Positions 13,041 through 24,151 are shown, numbered from the stretch's first letter. The stretch: 64,000 nucleotides of DNA from Sternotherus odoratus (GCA_032164245.1 JAVMKO010000006.1:3549001-3613000); one strand, 5' to 3'. Translations and numbers: made by a program. The notes: generated by a model from the letters alone, not told the origin.

Positions 13041-13257
13041 GGACGTAGGAAACCCGGGATTTTTAAAATATGGCTTAGGCTCCTAATCATTTAGGCATTG
13101 CAACCCTGAGAGACGCAAAGCCTAAATATCTTTACAGCCTAAATTTCATTGACTTTCAAAGAGACCTAGGGTACATTAAAAAGCACCTAAAGAATGTAGG
13201 AACAAACCTTCCAGCTTTCCATGAGACTTAGGCTCCTAAGATTTTGAAATGTATATA
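13041..13257. repeat. Old repeat, left part (split by a MITE)
   Basis: 'tggcttaggctcctaatcat' and 'agacttaggctcctaagatt' are repeated short palindrome-like words. Similar wording ('gcttaggtgcttttgaaaca') continues at 13992-14110 after the MITE. This suggests one older repeat interrupted at 13257/13990. Family not named. Confidence 0.4.
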
Positions 13258-13522
13258 CCGTATATACTCGAGTATAGGTTGACCCGAATATAAGCCGATG
13301 CACCTAATTTTACCACAAAAAGCTGGAAAAGTTATTGACTCGAGTATAAGCCGATATCAAATCCGGACAAAAAAAAAAAAAGCGCCTCGCTCTCCTGTCC
13401 CCGCTGCGCGGGCGGGCTGCCGAGGTTCCCCCTTCCCCGCCGCAGGCGGGCTGCCGAGGTTCCCCCCTCCCCGCCGGACCAAAAAAAAAAAGTGCGCCCC
13501 GGTTCCTCCCCTCCCCGCCGGA

Positions 13523-13555
<33 letters not shown>

Positions 13556-13989
13556 CGCCTCGCTCTCCCGTCCCCGCTGCGCGGGCGGGCTGCCGAGGTT
13601 CCCCCCTCCCCGCCGGACCAAAAAAAAAAATGTGCGCCCCGGTTCCTCCCCTCCCCGCCGGACAAAAAAAAAAAAAAGAAAAAAAAAAGCGCCTCGCTCT
13701 CCCGTCCCCGCCGCGCGGGCGGGCTGCCGGGAGCGTCCCGGTTCCCCCCTCCCGCGCTCCCGGCTGCCCGCCCGTGGCAGGGAGGGGGGAACCGGGACGC
13801 TCCCGGCAGCCCGCCCGCGCGGCGGGGACGGGAGAGCGAGGCGCTTTTTTTTTTTTTTTTTTTTTTTGTCCGGCGGGGAGGGGAGGAACCGGGGCGCACA
13901 TTTTTCACTGACTCGAGTATAAGCCGAGGCGGCTTTTTTCAGCCCAAAAAGTGGGCTGAAAAACTCGGCTTATACTCGAGTATATACGG
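13258..13989. mobile_element. Non-autonomous TIR element (MITE) with giant internal palindrome
   Basis: Terminal inverted repeats CCGTATATACTCGAGTATA and its complement bound the element. TA flanks at both sides (13256-13257 and 13990-13991) suggest TA target duplication. Subterminal 'ctcgagtataagccga' words recur at 13339 and 13913. The interior is a tandem series of poly-A runs (up to about 34 A) alternating with GC-rich blocks ('gcgcctcgctctcc', 'cgcgggcgggctgcc', 'ccccgccggac'). It then folds back: 13632-13752 is the reverse complement of about 13785-13900. There is no transposase. The long open frames across it (up to 261 codons, Lys- or Phe-rich) are artefacts of homopolymers. Confidence 0.8.
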
Positions 13990-13991
13990 TA

Positions 13992-14532
13992 GTTCCCTAA
14001 AGATGCAGCTAGGCACCTTTAGATGCTTAACTCCCACTGATTTCAACCTAACCTGCTTAGGTGCTTTTGAAACAGCCCTCTAGGCACATAGCTGCATCTT
14101 TACGAGGCTAAGTATGCTGTCCATAGAGGGAGCTTCTTCTGCTCCTCTAAGCCCGGTTGTTGCTTTTTAAACATCATTCTTCCATGTGGTGCCCATAATC
14201 AGATTCCGGGTTTGGCCATGCCAGGGCCATAAACAGAGAGAATTTCTCTCCCACTGATGTTTTTGGTATCCCAGGATGTCATGAAATATTGAATGTAAGA
14301 GTCTCAGTATATGGCCCTTTATGTGGAGAAAGTACAACACAGTCTGTAATAATGTGATCACATACAGTATCCCACGCACAATCTAGCATCATACTTCTTT
14401 TTTCCTCACAACCACAGATATGCATGAGTAGACTCTGTGCATTATTCCGTGCATGCCAGAGAGAGAACATGTAAAGCTGTAAGAAAATAAGGCAAGAGCT
14501 CCTGCATTGCCTCTGTTGTTTCCTGAATACTC
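13992..14532. other. Old repeat, right part, then unclassified intron
   Basis: 13992-14110 resumes the repeat interrupted by the MITE. 14111-14532 shows no recognisable gene or repeat. Confidence 0.4.
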
Positions 14533-15688
14533 TGAGCAAATGTGGTTGCCCCATTTCAAAAAAAGAGATACAGTAAAACCCCGATTTAACGGACCCTGAT
14601 TTAACGGACTTCGGATGCAACGGACAAAATTTATGAGCAAGTCCGATGCATCCAAAATCTGTTTTTTCGGTGGCTGGCTGCCGGCTCCCGGCTGCCGCCC
14701 GGGTCCAGGCAGCCATCGGGCTGGCTGCCGGCTCCCCGCTGCCGCCCGGGTCCAGGCAGCCGACGGGCTGCCTGCCGGCTCCCCGCTGCAAGCCCGCCCG
14801 GGTCCCGGCTGCTGGGACCCAGGCGGGAGCCGTCAACCTGCCCACCCGGGTCCCAGCTGCTGGGACCCGGGCGGGCTGACAGCCCCCAGCAGCGGAGACC
14901 CAAGCTGGCGGGCTGACAGCTCCCGCCCGGGTCCCAGCAGCCGGGACCCGAGCGGGCGGGCTGACAGCTCCCACCCGGGTCCCAGCAGCCGGGACTCGAG
15001 CGGGCGGGCTGACAGCTCCCACCCGGGTCCCAGCAGCTAGGACGCAGGCAGGCTGACAGCCCCCAGCAGCGGAGACCCAGGCGGGCGGGCTGCTGGCTGC
15101 CACCGGGCGGGCTGTGATAAGTAAAACCTCCATATAAGCGGCTAATTCGGGCAAGGGGGTGTCCGTTAAAGCCGAAAGTCCTGTTATTTAATGATTTTAA
15201 AAAATTATTAAATAATGGACTTTCGGCTTTAACGGACACCCCCTCGCCCGAATTAGTCCGTTAAATCGAGGTTTCACTGTATTGGAATTGGAATAAGTTC
15301 AGAAAAGGGCACCAAGAATGATTAGAGGTATGGAACGGCTTCCGTATGAGGAGAGATTAAGAAGACTGGCACTTTTCAGCTTGGAAAGGAGATGTATAAA
15401 GGGAGATATGAGAGAGGTCTATAAAATCACGACTAGTGTGGAAAAAGTAGACAAGGAAGTGTTGTTTACTACTTCTCATAACACAAGAACTAGGGGTCAC
15501 CAAATGAAATTAATAGGCAAATAGAAGGAAGTATTTATTCATCATACAATGCACTGTCAACCTGTGGAACTCCTTGCCAGAGGATGTTGTGAAGGCCAGG
15601 ACCATAACAGACTTCAAAAAAAGACCTACATAAATTCATGGATGATAAGTCAATCAGTGGCTATTAGGGGCCACTATTCAGGCCTGTC
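14533..15688 (+). repeat. CR1 LINE relic, split by a pogo/Tigger-like element
   Basis: The left part ends 'gttgccccatttcaaaaaaa', matching 'ggtcaccccatctcaaaaaa' of the CR1 at 41775-42600. The right part resumes at 15282 with 'ggaataagttcagaaaaggg' and carries ORF2 C-terminal wording 'ggtatggaacggcttccgta' and 'ctataaaatcacgactagtg'. Frames are interrupted. The 14571-15279 insertion sits exactly at a TA. Confidence 0.8.
14571..15279 (-). mobile_element. pogo/Tigger-like non-autonomous element, copy 1
   Basis: Termini are CAGTAAAACCCCGATTTAAC on the left and the complement of a related sequence ending 'gaggtttcactg'. TA lies on both sides (14569-14570 and 15280-15281). The TIR wording and TA duplication suit the pogo/Tigger branch of Tc1/mariner; the family is inferred. 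Repeated 'gatttaacggac' words near the end may be transposase binding sites. The interior holds a GC-rich tandem array (about 48-bp units with 'cgggtcccagcagccgggac'). A near-perfect hairpin lies at 15138-15258. No transposase. Copy 2, inverted relative to this one, is at 33361-33917. Frames up to 291 codons here are composition artefacts. Confidence 0.8.
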
Positions 15689-16602
15689 TGTAAGGCCTAC
15701 ACTTTAAGAACATAGGCGTATTCTTATCACATAGCTAGTTATAGAGGTATAAAAGAAAGAATCAAAATCACTTTCTGCCAGTGTAAGGACCTTCTCTTAC
15801 TGTGACAGTCTGAGGCCCTGTTCTTAGGCTAAGATCTTTGGCTAAGCAGCAGAGGCAGCCATAAATTGGGATGTTAAGGTCACATCCTCACATCCCAAAC
15901 CAGTCACATTGAAATAAATTAGTTTTTGGCTGTTAAAGAATTGATCCAATCTAGCCACTCCAGAGAAAGGGAAGAGCCTAGAAGATTTTAAGGAAACTTA
16001 TTTTGATAGCATCCCATCTGGCAAGAACTCACTTATCAATAGCTGGGAGGTGAAATCCTCATTTCTTTGTTGTTCTATCACTGTAGTCCCCACTTTCCTA
16101 TTGTTTATCTGTATAATCTCTGTCTGGTTCTGCGATTGTTTCTGTCTGCTGTATAATTAATTTTGCTGCGTGCAAACTAATTAAGGGGGTGGGATATAAT
16201 TGGTTAGTTAAATAATCATGTTACAATATGTTAGGATTGGTTAGTTAAATTTCAGTAAAATGTTTGGTTAAGGTATAGCTAAGCAGAACTCAAGTTTTAC
16301 TGCATAGTCTGCAGTCAATCAGGAAGTAAGGGGGGAATGGGAACAGGGAATGGGGTGGGGGAATTGGAATCATGTTTTGCTAAAGGGCAGGGAAAATGGG
16401 AATGGGAACAGGGACACAGGCAAGGCTCTGTGGTGTCAGAGCTGGTAAGAGGGACACTAAGGAAGGAAATTGGAATCATTGCTTGCTGGAAGTTCACCCC
16501 AATGAACGTTGAAATGTTTGCACCTTCGGACTTCGGGTCTTGTTCTCTGTTCACGCAAGAAGGACCAGGGAAGTAAGTGGGTGAAGGAATAAGCCCTCTG
16601 AC
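15689..16602 (+). repeat. Probable LTR-like block
   Basis: It starts TGTAAGGCC and ends CTCTGACA. It has a TATA-like 'gggatataattgg' around 16190, a repeated 'ttggttagttaaat' word, and a 3' part with a degenerate poly-A-signal-like 'ccaatgaacgttg'. It abuts the CR1 relic. I cannot find matching 5-bp duplications at the ends, so the exact limits are uncertain. It could be a solo LTR or a partial one. The two opposite open frames at 16315-16576 have no domain. Confidence 0.45.
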
Positions 16603-17052
16603 AGGTGCGGGGAAGGAGGAGAGATTAATCTAATGTTTCTGAAACACAACTGAAGTTGGGTTCCAATTGTTTTTTGGATAGAAGTTTTAAAAGGAGGCTC
16701 CTTACTTCATCCAGATCAGTTTGCCCAACCTACATCCAACTGAAATTCAGTTAAGGAGCTCTGCTTATGTCCTAAACTAAACTGCAAGAAGAGCAGCTCT
16801 AATAGCTTATGAACACTAGCAGAGCTTTCAGAAGACGTGGAATCACCCTACGGGCATTTATTAATTATGATGATCCTGTATCTAACATCTAATTATCTTT
16901 ACATAGTGTACCAAAGGATGCACAATTCCAAAGCTTGGCAACTTTGTACTGATATCTTTTTGCGGCTATCTTTTAATGTTTAGAAATTTTAGCTCACTGG
17001 TGTCAAGAAAAAAAGGGCAGAATATCTTCCTGATGTCAGCGAAAGTGTAGTG

Positions 17053-17342
17053 CAGGGGTCTCCAAACTACGTCCCGGGGGCTGGATCCGGCCCGTGGCTT
17101 CAATTTGTCCGGCCCTCCAGCTGAGCAGGCACATGGAGAAGCCACCACTGCCCCCTCCTCTCCCCGCGAGCTGCTGCCGGTGGCTTCATGTGCAGAGGGG
17201 TGAGTGCCCTCATAGCAGTGGCTGGAGGAGCAAAGGGAACGGGGATTTTGCATATATTGCATTTTTTCACAGTCACTTTGGCCCGCAAAGCCCCTTCAAA
17301 AATCAAATACGGCCCTCGCCTCATACCGTTTGGAGACCCTTG
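17053..17342. mobile_element. hAT non-autonomous element with perfect 8-bp duplication
   Basis: Termini are CAGGGGTCTCCAAAC and GTTTGGAGACCCTTG. The 8-bp target duplication GTGTAGTG is identical on both sides (17045-17052 and 17343-17350). CA-G termini plus an 8-bp duplication are diagnostic of hAT. The 290-bp element has no transposase. It shares ends with the much larger element at 53762-55872, including subterminal 'ggcccg' and 'cggccctcg' words. Confidence 0.92.
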
Positions 17343-17350
17343 GTGTAGTG

Positions 17351-18039
17351 CAAACACCTGGCAACACTTTATTATGACATGCTGAAAATACCGTCTCCCT
17401 GTTGTTGATGTAAAGGTATTAGCAGTTTATTCTTTGACTGTTTGCTAAGAAATATACTGGCTCTTCGGCCTCTAACAAGTTTTAGCCAATAGTGCTTTTT
17501 TTGACAAATTAATCCCATTGGACATTTAAATATTGATTATATCACATGCACAGTTATGTTTATATAGAATAAATGCTACCTTAATCCAGAGTTCTTGGCC
17601 TATTGATTGCACCAACAAACTGTCTGCATTGACTCAGATAAATCAGGCAAACATCTTTACTTAATGAGGGCTAATATAAATGAACGTTTTGCATCATTCC
17701 CCTAAGTATCTGTGGCAGCATTTAGTTATTTAGTTAAAATCAATACATCAATAAATAATAAAATACAGTAATAATAAATAGATATGTAGCAATCCCATTT
17801 CTTTTCCTTAAAACAAAAAATGTGAATGAGTTCTTCCTTGATAAATACTTAGTTATACGCATGCTCTAAAGGGAATGGCCTTCCATACACTATGTATCTA
17901 ATCTGATTTACAGTTAACAGGCTGTTACTTTTCATTATCAATCTTGTTCAATGTCATCTATCATTGGTGTCTCATTTTCAACACAAAGCTCTCCAAGTTA
18001 ACGTCACGCTATTACACTGCCCCATTATATCACAAAACA
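17351..18039. other. AT-rich intronic sequence
   Basis: No recognisable element or exon. Includes runs of 'aataaataataaaatacagt' type around 17750. Confidence 0.5.
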
Positions 18040-18350
18040 TAGGGAAGAAAAACCAAATGCACAAATACAGAATTAGGGAGAACTGGCTTGGCAGCAACAC
18101 TGCAGGGGAGGATCTGGAAGTTGTGGTGCACAAAATCTCAACATGGGTCAGAAACACGATGCTGTTGCGAAAACTGCAAATGCAATTTTAGGTCGCATTA
18201 ACGGAAGCATAGCATGGAAGTCAGGGGAGGTAATGGCACCACTCTATGCAACATTGGTTAGGTCTCAGCTGGAGAACTGTGTCCAATTTTGGTCATCGTT
18301 GTATAAAAAGGCAGCAGAGAAACAGGAAAGGATCCAGAGGTGAGCGACAA
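18040..18350 (+). repeat. CR1 LINE relic, ORF2 C-terminal part
   Basis: In translation it keeps wording equivalent to other CR1 copies here: 'ggagaactgtgtccaatttt' and 'ggaaaggatccagagg' parallel 42380-42460. It is diverged, with frame breaks. 18351-19042 is unclassified and may be CR1 plus later insertions. Confidence 0.7.
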
Positions 18351-19042
18351 AGAACATCAAAGGCAGGGCTTAAATTCTTATAGGTCATTTCCTGGAACCC
18401 ACCAGTCAGACCTATTAAAGGGAGACACCATATGGAGTGTGCTGGGACTCAAGGCTTCAACCGCAGGGCCCCATGCACCATGAAATTGGTTCGTGGCCCC
18501 CTAGAGAGCCACAGACCTCCAGTTGAGAACCTCAACACTATCGGCTGTTACCCTGGATTTGCAGGATGTGTGTGCCCCAGAATGTAATCAAGCCAATTGC
18601 AACCATATTATAGGCATTCAACCACCATGAATTAATAAAAGGGAACACCACCTAGTTAAGGGCTAATTGGAAAGTAGGCTTTTAGATTCAAGGTCAAAAT
18701 CTAGCTGGCAGTTTCTGTTATTCAGAATGGGAGGAGGGGAAAGAAAAGTAAGTAACTGAGACTGAGAAAAGATGAGTGGATGGAAACCTTAAGTCTAGAC
18801 GCCTCTGATATTAGAAGTTTATTGAAAGTTAGGAAGAGTGAAGATCCAGCAGGGGTCATGACGACCTATGTGTTCGACAGAAGTTAGTTATAAAAGGGAC
18901 TAGCTATAGAATGCACTTCGGAGCAATCCCCCAAAACCAGCTTGAGAGATGTTTTTCCTGACACCTCTTCTCCCCACGGGGTGAGCAACTGGCCACTGCA
19001 AACCTGCTGTTAATTCTGCAGAGTTTAAGTAAATATGTGAAA

Positions 19043-19225
19043 CTAGTGTAAAAGCCCGTGCACACGGGCCAACCGAAAGGGCTCGTGCCCCCCCCCGCCT
19101 AGCCCCCCTCCCCCCGCAAAGACCCATCCCCTGGCCCAGCCCCCCTCCCCCCGCAACGACCCCCCCTCGCCCAGCCCCCTCCCCCCTGCAACGACCCCCC
19201 CCTCGCCCAGCCCCCCTCCCCCCTG
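19043..19225 (-). mobile_element. Helitron 3' end fragment with C-rich array
   Basis: Read on the minus strand the terminus is a short hairpin GCCCGT-GTGC-ACGGGC, then TTTTACA and CTAG, followed by T. This is the Helitron 3' end pattern (hairpin about 10 nt upstream of CTRR, insertion before T). The rest is a 4-unit array of about 38 bp built on 'gcccagcccccctcccccc' and 'gcaacgacc'. No 5' TC end is visible, so the copy is truncated. It lies next to CR1 sequence at 19226. Confidence 0.65.
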
Positions 19226-19428
19226 CAATCTATGCTTGAGCGAGGGGAAGTACGACAATGGAACAAACTTCCTAGGGAAGTCATGGAAGCTCTTTCACTG
19301 GAGCCTGGATAGCCATCTGTCTTGGGCGGTTTAAACACAACAAATCCTGCATTGTGGCGGGTGGGGTAGGGGGTTAAACTAGATGACCCTTGCGGTCCCT
19401 TCTCACCATATAGGTCTATAACTCCATG
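19226..19428 (+). repeat. CR1 LINE 3' end
   Basis: 'ggaacaaacttcctagggaa' and 'aaactagatgacccttgcgg' then 'tcccttctcaccatataggt' are CR1 3' wording. It may be the continuation of the copy at 18040-18350. Confidence 0.75.
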
Positions 19429-19732
19429 GGACCAAAATCATTTAAAGTGATGAATTTCTGTAATGTGGATGAAAAGAACTAAACAAGAGCTGCTCTGAAT
19501 CTTTTGCCACGGTCCCTAGTTTTTTGGGTTTTTTTTTTTCTGTCGTCTTAGTTTCCACTTTACGATGTGATAGAGCCATTTATGACATTTCAGTTTTATC
19601 ACATTTTCCGATGCAATCACTGGAACTGTCACTCAGCTCTGCTTTAGATGTTTAATTTAGTCTTTGGTCCCAGTTCATTTCGCAAGTGTAGTGGGTCAGC
19701 CTCTGTGCGTCAAGAAAATTCAGTCCCAAGGG

Positions 19733-19820
19733 CCAAATTCAGCCCTGGTATAAGCAACCTCAATTCCACGGACGTTGGAGTTGTGCCCATTTGTGCAAAG
19801 ACTGAGCCCTGAGCCAGTTC
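19733..19820. repeat. Degenerate recurrent motif (unnamed old repeat)
   Basis: 'gggccaaattcagccctggt' followed by 'aagcaacctcaattccac'. The complementary wording occurs near 32460-32525. Family unknown to me. Confidence 0.35.
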
Positions 19821-19974
19821 TCGCATGAGTGGATTTTGACATAGGTGTATTACAAACACTGCACATATTTGGCTAGAGCATGATTTTGGGGGTGTAAGGA
19901 AGAGAGGCATCTGGGCAGTGTCCTTCTGCCTATCCAGCCAGTACTGACTAGCCAGTATCTACCCAAACTAGAAA

Positions 19975-20440
19975 CATAAGAACATAAGAACAGCCATACT
20001 GGGTCAGACCAAAGATCCATCAAGCCCCGCATTGTGTCCTGTGACAGTGGCCAATGGCAGGTGACCCAAAGGGAATGAACAGACAGGTTGTCATCAAGTG
20101 ATCCATGCCCTGTCACCCAATCCCAGCTTCTGGCAAACAGAGGCTGGGGACACCATTCCTTCACATCCAGATTAATAGACATTGATGGACCTATCCTCCA
20201 TGAATCTAACTCCCTTTTGAACCCCGTTATAGTATTGGCTTTCACAACACCCTCTGGCAAGGAGTTCCAGAGGTTGGACAGTGTGTTGTGTGAAAAATAC
20301 TTTCTCGTGTTTGTTTCAAACCAGCTACCTATTAATTTCATTTGGTGGTCACTTGTTTTTGTATTATGAGAAGGAGTAAATAATACTTCCTTATTTACTT
20401 TCTCTGTATTATTCATGATTTAAAAGATTAATGTGATTAG
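19975..20440 (-). repeat. CR1 LINE 3' part
   Basis: It begins with reversed CR1 3' terminus 'aacataagaacataagaaca' and 'actgggtcagaccaaagatc'. It continues into ORF2 C-terminal wording. A minus-strand open frame reaching from 20416 reads NNTEKVNKEVLFTPSHNTK and DHQMKLIGSWF, the usual C-terminal end of CR1 ORF2. The same segment on the plus strand is at 15440-15520. 5'-truncated. Confidence 0.85.
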
Positions 20441-21953
20441 ATGGTGGAGCAGTCAGAGTAAGGCAGATATCCACCCAACGCAGCATGTTCCTAGTGAGCC
20501 CTGTTGCCACCAAAGAGCTAATAAATTATTGTAAATCACTGCTCCTTGGAGTAGCGGCAACTCTTCTTCCTTTGTTTTTATTGACCATGGACCTGTGAGG
20601 TTTCCATCCCCAAACCTGAAGCTCTGTAGGCTTCCCTCCATGACGGAGTTATGCAAGGGAGTTAGAGTGGGTTAGGATAGGTGTTTCTGTCCTTTCACAT
20701 GGGAAGGAAAAGAAAACCACAATAAACCACCACCAAAAATGTCCACAATTAAACTATCCCAAGGTGCTGACATTATAGTCCAGTATAAATCAATTAACTG
20801 AGTTGCCTGAATTGTACCATCCTCTCTGGAAAAATCTGGAGGATGACAGGTCATGTGTCTCCATCACTACTAAACTAATTGATTGTATTATGATTTCTAA
20901 AAGCTATTCATGAACCACTCTTCCATACTGAGTAACTATGCAGGGACAAGTTAATGAAGATCGTAGCAATCAAGATGCCAACAGAAAGCCTTTTTAAGTA
21001 TTGCAGGCTAGTGCTTTAATACTCAGTCAATACTATAAATAAACAAGGCTTTCTTAGTAAATTAACTGGAAAACCAAGACTGCATTATGAGCAACCTTTG
21101 TGTTGCTTTGAGCAACCACGGAAAGTTCATGCCATTGTTGCTTATGTTGCTTTCATTAGATAATGCTACTTAACAAAAATTAGGTCAACTCTCAGACATG
21201 AATGTTTTCTCTAACCCCAGTGCTGAAACACGGCAGACAGTGCAGCCGCTCTTAGCCATCTCCACAAACGAGGATGCCATCGCGGTTAGAGTCTGACTTT
21301 TCATTATGTTTACTGGTCTTTTAATATAGTAGTTATTTTTTGTCATCTTAAGTGGCAGGCACGCAGCACTTACTTTTCCTGCATATGTCATAAAATGCAT
21401 TGTGAGCTATTGACACAACATTTCTGTTTATCCTGAATTTTAAAAGATTTTTTGAGCTATTTCCCTGTCAATTTCCATGGGTGAATGTTCATGGACTTTG
21501 GGAACAACTGTATGAAATCAATGCTAAGCATGAACCCACTGTTGTTGCCCAAAGAGAAAAACTGTACATTTGTAATGATAACAAATGATATAACAAGTCA
21601 ATGCTCAGAATTTAAAAATCTTTTTAGCAACTAATACTAGGAAATTTGGATCTGATCTCTAAGAAAATATCTATGGCCTTCTGGATTGTGTTCACTGCTG
21701 GGTGAAGAAGATATCACCTTCCCACCTTTCCTGCTCTTGAAGTCTCTGTGCTGTACTTCTATTTTCCTAACCGTTGCAGCTATCCCAAGACTGGAGTAAC
21801 TAACACCTGTGCATGGCCCCATTATCTAAAGAAGGTTATACCCCAACCTAACCTGTGAATATAAAAGGATCTCAGCTACACATATCACTGGACTGGGACC
21901 TGAATGTATTATCATGAAAATCTGTATACTGCAGCTCAGAGCATAATACATTA
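20441..21953. other. Intronic sequence, nothing recognised
   Basis: No frame longer than about 71 codons. No repeat termini or splice-bounded exon that I can identify. Confidence 0.5.
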
Positions 21954-22127
21954 GAAGCAAGAGGAAGACCAAAGACAGGGTAGGCCCATTACTCAATGAG
22001 GGGGGAAAAACAATAACAGAAAATGTGGAAATGGCAGAAGTGCTAAATTACCTATTTATTTAAGTTTTCACCAGAAAGTTTAGTAGTGATTGGACATCTA
22101 ACATAGTGAATGCCAGTGAAAATGAAG

Positions 22128-22326
22128 TATCAGAGAGGTAGCCATGTCTGTCGCTTTTGCAGATCCAGACTAAGAGTCCTGGGGCACCTTATAGCCTAAT
22201 AGACATATTGGAGCATAAGCTTTCATGGGTGAATACATGCATCTGAGGAAGTGGGTATTCACACACGAAAGCTTATGCTCCAATACGTCTGTTAGGCTAT
22301 AAGGTGCCACAGGACTCTTTGTCGCT
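22128..22326. mobile_element. Short palindromic PLE-tail insertion with 13-bp duplication
   Basis: The 199-bp insert is flanked by identical AGTGAAAATGAAG at 22115-22127 and 22327-22339. It starts 'tatcagagaggtagccatgt' (reversed PLE tail) and ends 'aaggtgccacaggactcttt' (forward PLE tail). It therefore folds on itself, with the turn around 22235-22245. No coding sequence. It is either a minimal fold-back PLE or a non-autonomous derivative moved by PLE enzymes. Confidence 0.8.
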
Positions 22327-22391
22327 AGTGAAAATGAAGCAGGATCAGAGGCTAAAATAGGAAAGAACAAGTTAAAAATTACGTAGACAAG

Positions 22392-22893
22392 TGTAGCCGG
22401 CAGCTGACTCAGCGCCTGCTGAGTCAGCCCCTGCTCCCTCCTTGCCCTGCAACAGCTAGCAGCCTCTGGAAGCCCGGCCTGCTAGGGGAGGCTAATTAGC
22501 CACCTGGGGGTAATTCTGGGCTGCAGAGGGCTTAATGGGCTCCACCTGGCAGCCTCCACAGGGATATAAGGCCGGCTAGGGAGGAAGCTAGTGTGGGTTG
22601 TGGTGGTGGGAGATAGAGAGAGGTAAGGAGGAGGAAGGAGAAGGAGGAAGTGACACTGAGAGATAGAGAAGGTGCAGGGGAATAAGCTAGCTGAGGCAGA
22701 AAGCCTGCAGGAGCTAGCTAACCCTGAGGCCAGCCAGAGACTGAGGGCTGAGCCTACACCTGGACTTGTCTAGAAAGCTGTATATAGGTGGTGGGGTTTT
22801 TGCACTGTGTGTAAACAAATAAAAGACACTGGTGAAGCCAAAAAGCAGTCTCCTGCCTGTAATTTGAAGAGGGCGGTCAGAGGCCCGCTTACA
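22392..22893 (+). repeat. Solo LTR, family B
   Basis: 502 bp from TGTAGCCGGC to CCCGCTTACA, flanked by identical ACAAG at 22387-22391 and 22894-22898. It has a TATA box 'gggatataaggcc' near 22560 and a poly-A signal 'caaataaaaga' near 22815, in the expected U3-R order for plus orientation. The same family in reverse is at 53586-56184. No internal retroviral genes are next to it, so it reflects loss of the body by LTR-LTR recombination. Confidence 0.9.
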
Positions 22894-23257
22894 ACAAGTT
22901 AAATGTCTTCAAGTCACCAGGGTCTGATGAAATACATCCTATAATACTCAAGAAACGGACTGAGGAGATATCTGATCCATTAGCGATTATCTTCAGAAAG
23001 TCATGTGAGATGGGAGAGATTCCAGAGGACTGGAAAAGGGCAATAGAGTGCACACCTATAACAAGGGGAATAAGGACAACTCAGGGAATTACAGATCGGC
23101 CATCTTAACTCCACTGCCTGGAAAGACAATGGGGCAAATAATTAAGCAATCAATTTGCAGACACCTAGAAGATAATAAGATGATAAATGAGGTAACAAAG
23201 AGTCCCGTGGCACCTTAAAGACTAACTATAAAGTATAGAAGCATAAGCTTTCGTGGG

Positions 23258-24151
23258 CTAATACCCACTTCGTCGGATGCAAGCAGTGGAAGTGTCCAGG
23301 GGCAGGTATAGAAAAGTAGGCAAGAACCAGGTAGGAGGTAACAAAGTTAGTCCAATTAGGCTGAACCAGCTTGTTATCTCAAACCAGGGAGGGTGGGTTA
23401 TTCTTCTAGCAGCTGAATAGGGGGTGTGAACATGGAGAGAGGAGAAGCTGTTTTTGTAATTAGCAAGCCATTCATAATCCCTATTCAGTCCTGTATTGAT
23501 TGTGTCAAATTTGCAAATTAATTGCAGCTCTGCAGTTTCTCTTTGCAGTCTGGTCTTGAAGTTTTTTTCCTGCAGTATGGTGACTTTTAAATCTGTAATT
23601 GTGTGTCCAGGCAGGTTGAAGTTTTCTCCTACAGGCTTTTGTATATTGCCATTCCTGATATCTGATTTGTATCCATTTATCCTTTTTCGTAGGGACTGTC
23701 CAATTTGGCCGATGTACATAGCAGAGGGACATTGGTGGCGTATAATGGCATATATGACATTGGTAGATGTGCAGGTGAATGAACCAGTGATGGTGTGCCT
23801 GATCTGGTTAGGTCCTGTGATGGTGTTGCTGGTGTATATATGTGGGCAGAGTTGGCATCGAGGTTTGTTGCATGGATTGGTTCCTGAGTTGGAGTTATTA
23901 TGGCGCGGTGTGCTGTTGCTGGTGAGAATCTGCTTCAGGTTGGCGGGTTGTCTGTGTGCCAGGACTGGCCTTCCTCCCAAGGCCTGTGAAAGTGAGGGAT
24001 TATTGTCCAGGATGGGTTGTAGGTCACTGATGATACGTTGGAGAGGTTTTAACTGAGGACTGTAGGTGATGGCCAGTGGTGTTCTGTTGGTTTTTTTCTT
24101 GGGCTTGTCTTGCAGCAGCAGGCTTCTGGGTACACGTCTGGCTCTGTTCAT
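23258..24151 (-). pseudogene. PLE C-terminal region with GIY-YIG endonuclease, 297-codon open frame
   Basis: The longest intact frame of the PLE. After a basic linker (RARRVPRSLL, KPKKK) comes a Cys-rich motif CNKPRCQLC around residues 95-103, typical of PLE proteins between the RT and endonuclease. Next is the GIY-YIG-type core: VIYAI, then MYIGQIGQSLRKRINGYKSD around residues 145-165, followed by an LPGHT-like segment. The nuclease would nick target DNA to prime reverse transcription. The start Met is internal to the original polyprotein, so this is not a natural start. The last 40 or so codons run into the tail repeat. The domain looks intact but its RT partner is broken, so I treat it as a pseudogene. 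Confidence 0.85.

Noticed and set aside
13298..14083. Long open frames (up to 261 codons) rich in Lys, Phe and Arg
   Set aside because: They are created by poly-A runs and GC-rich tandem blocks inside a MITE; frames are open on both strands at once, with no domain.
14279..15239. A 291-codon minus-strand frame and overlapping 202- and 141-codon frames
   Set aside because: They fall on the GC-rich array of a pogo/Tigger-like element and have only tandem Pro/Ala/Gly-rich repeats.
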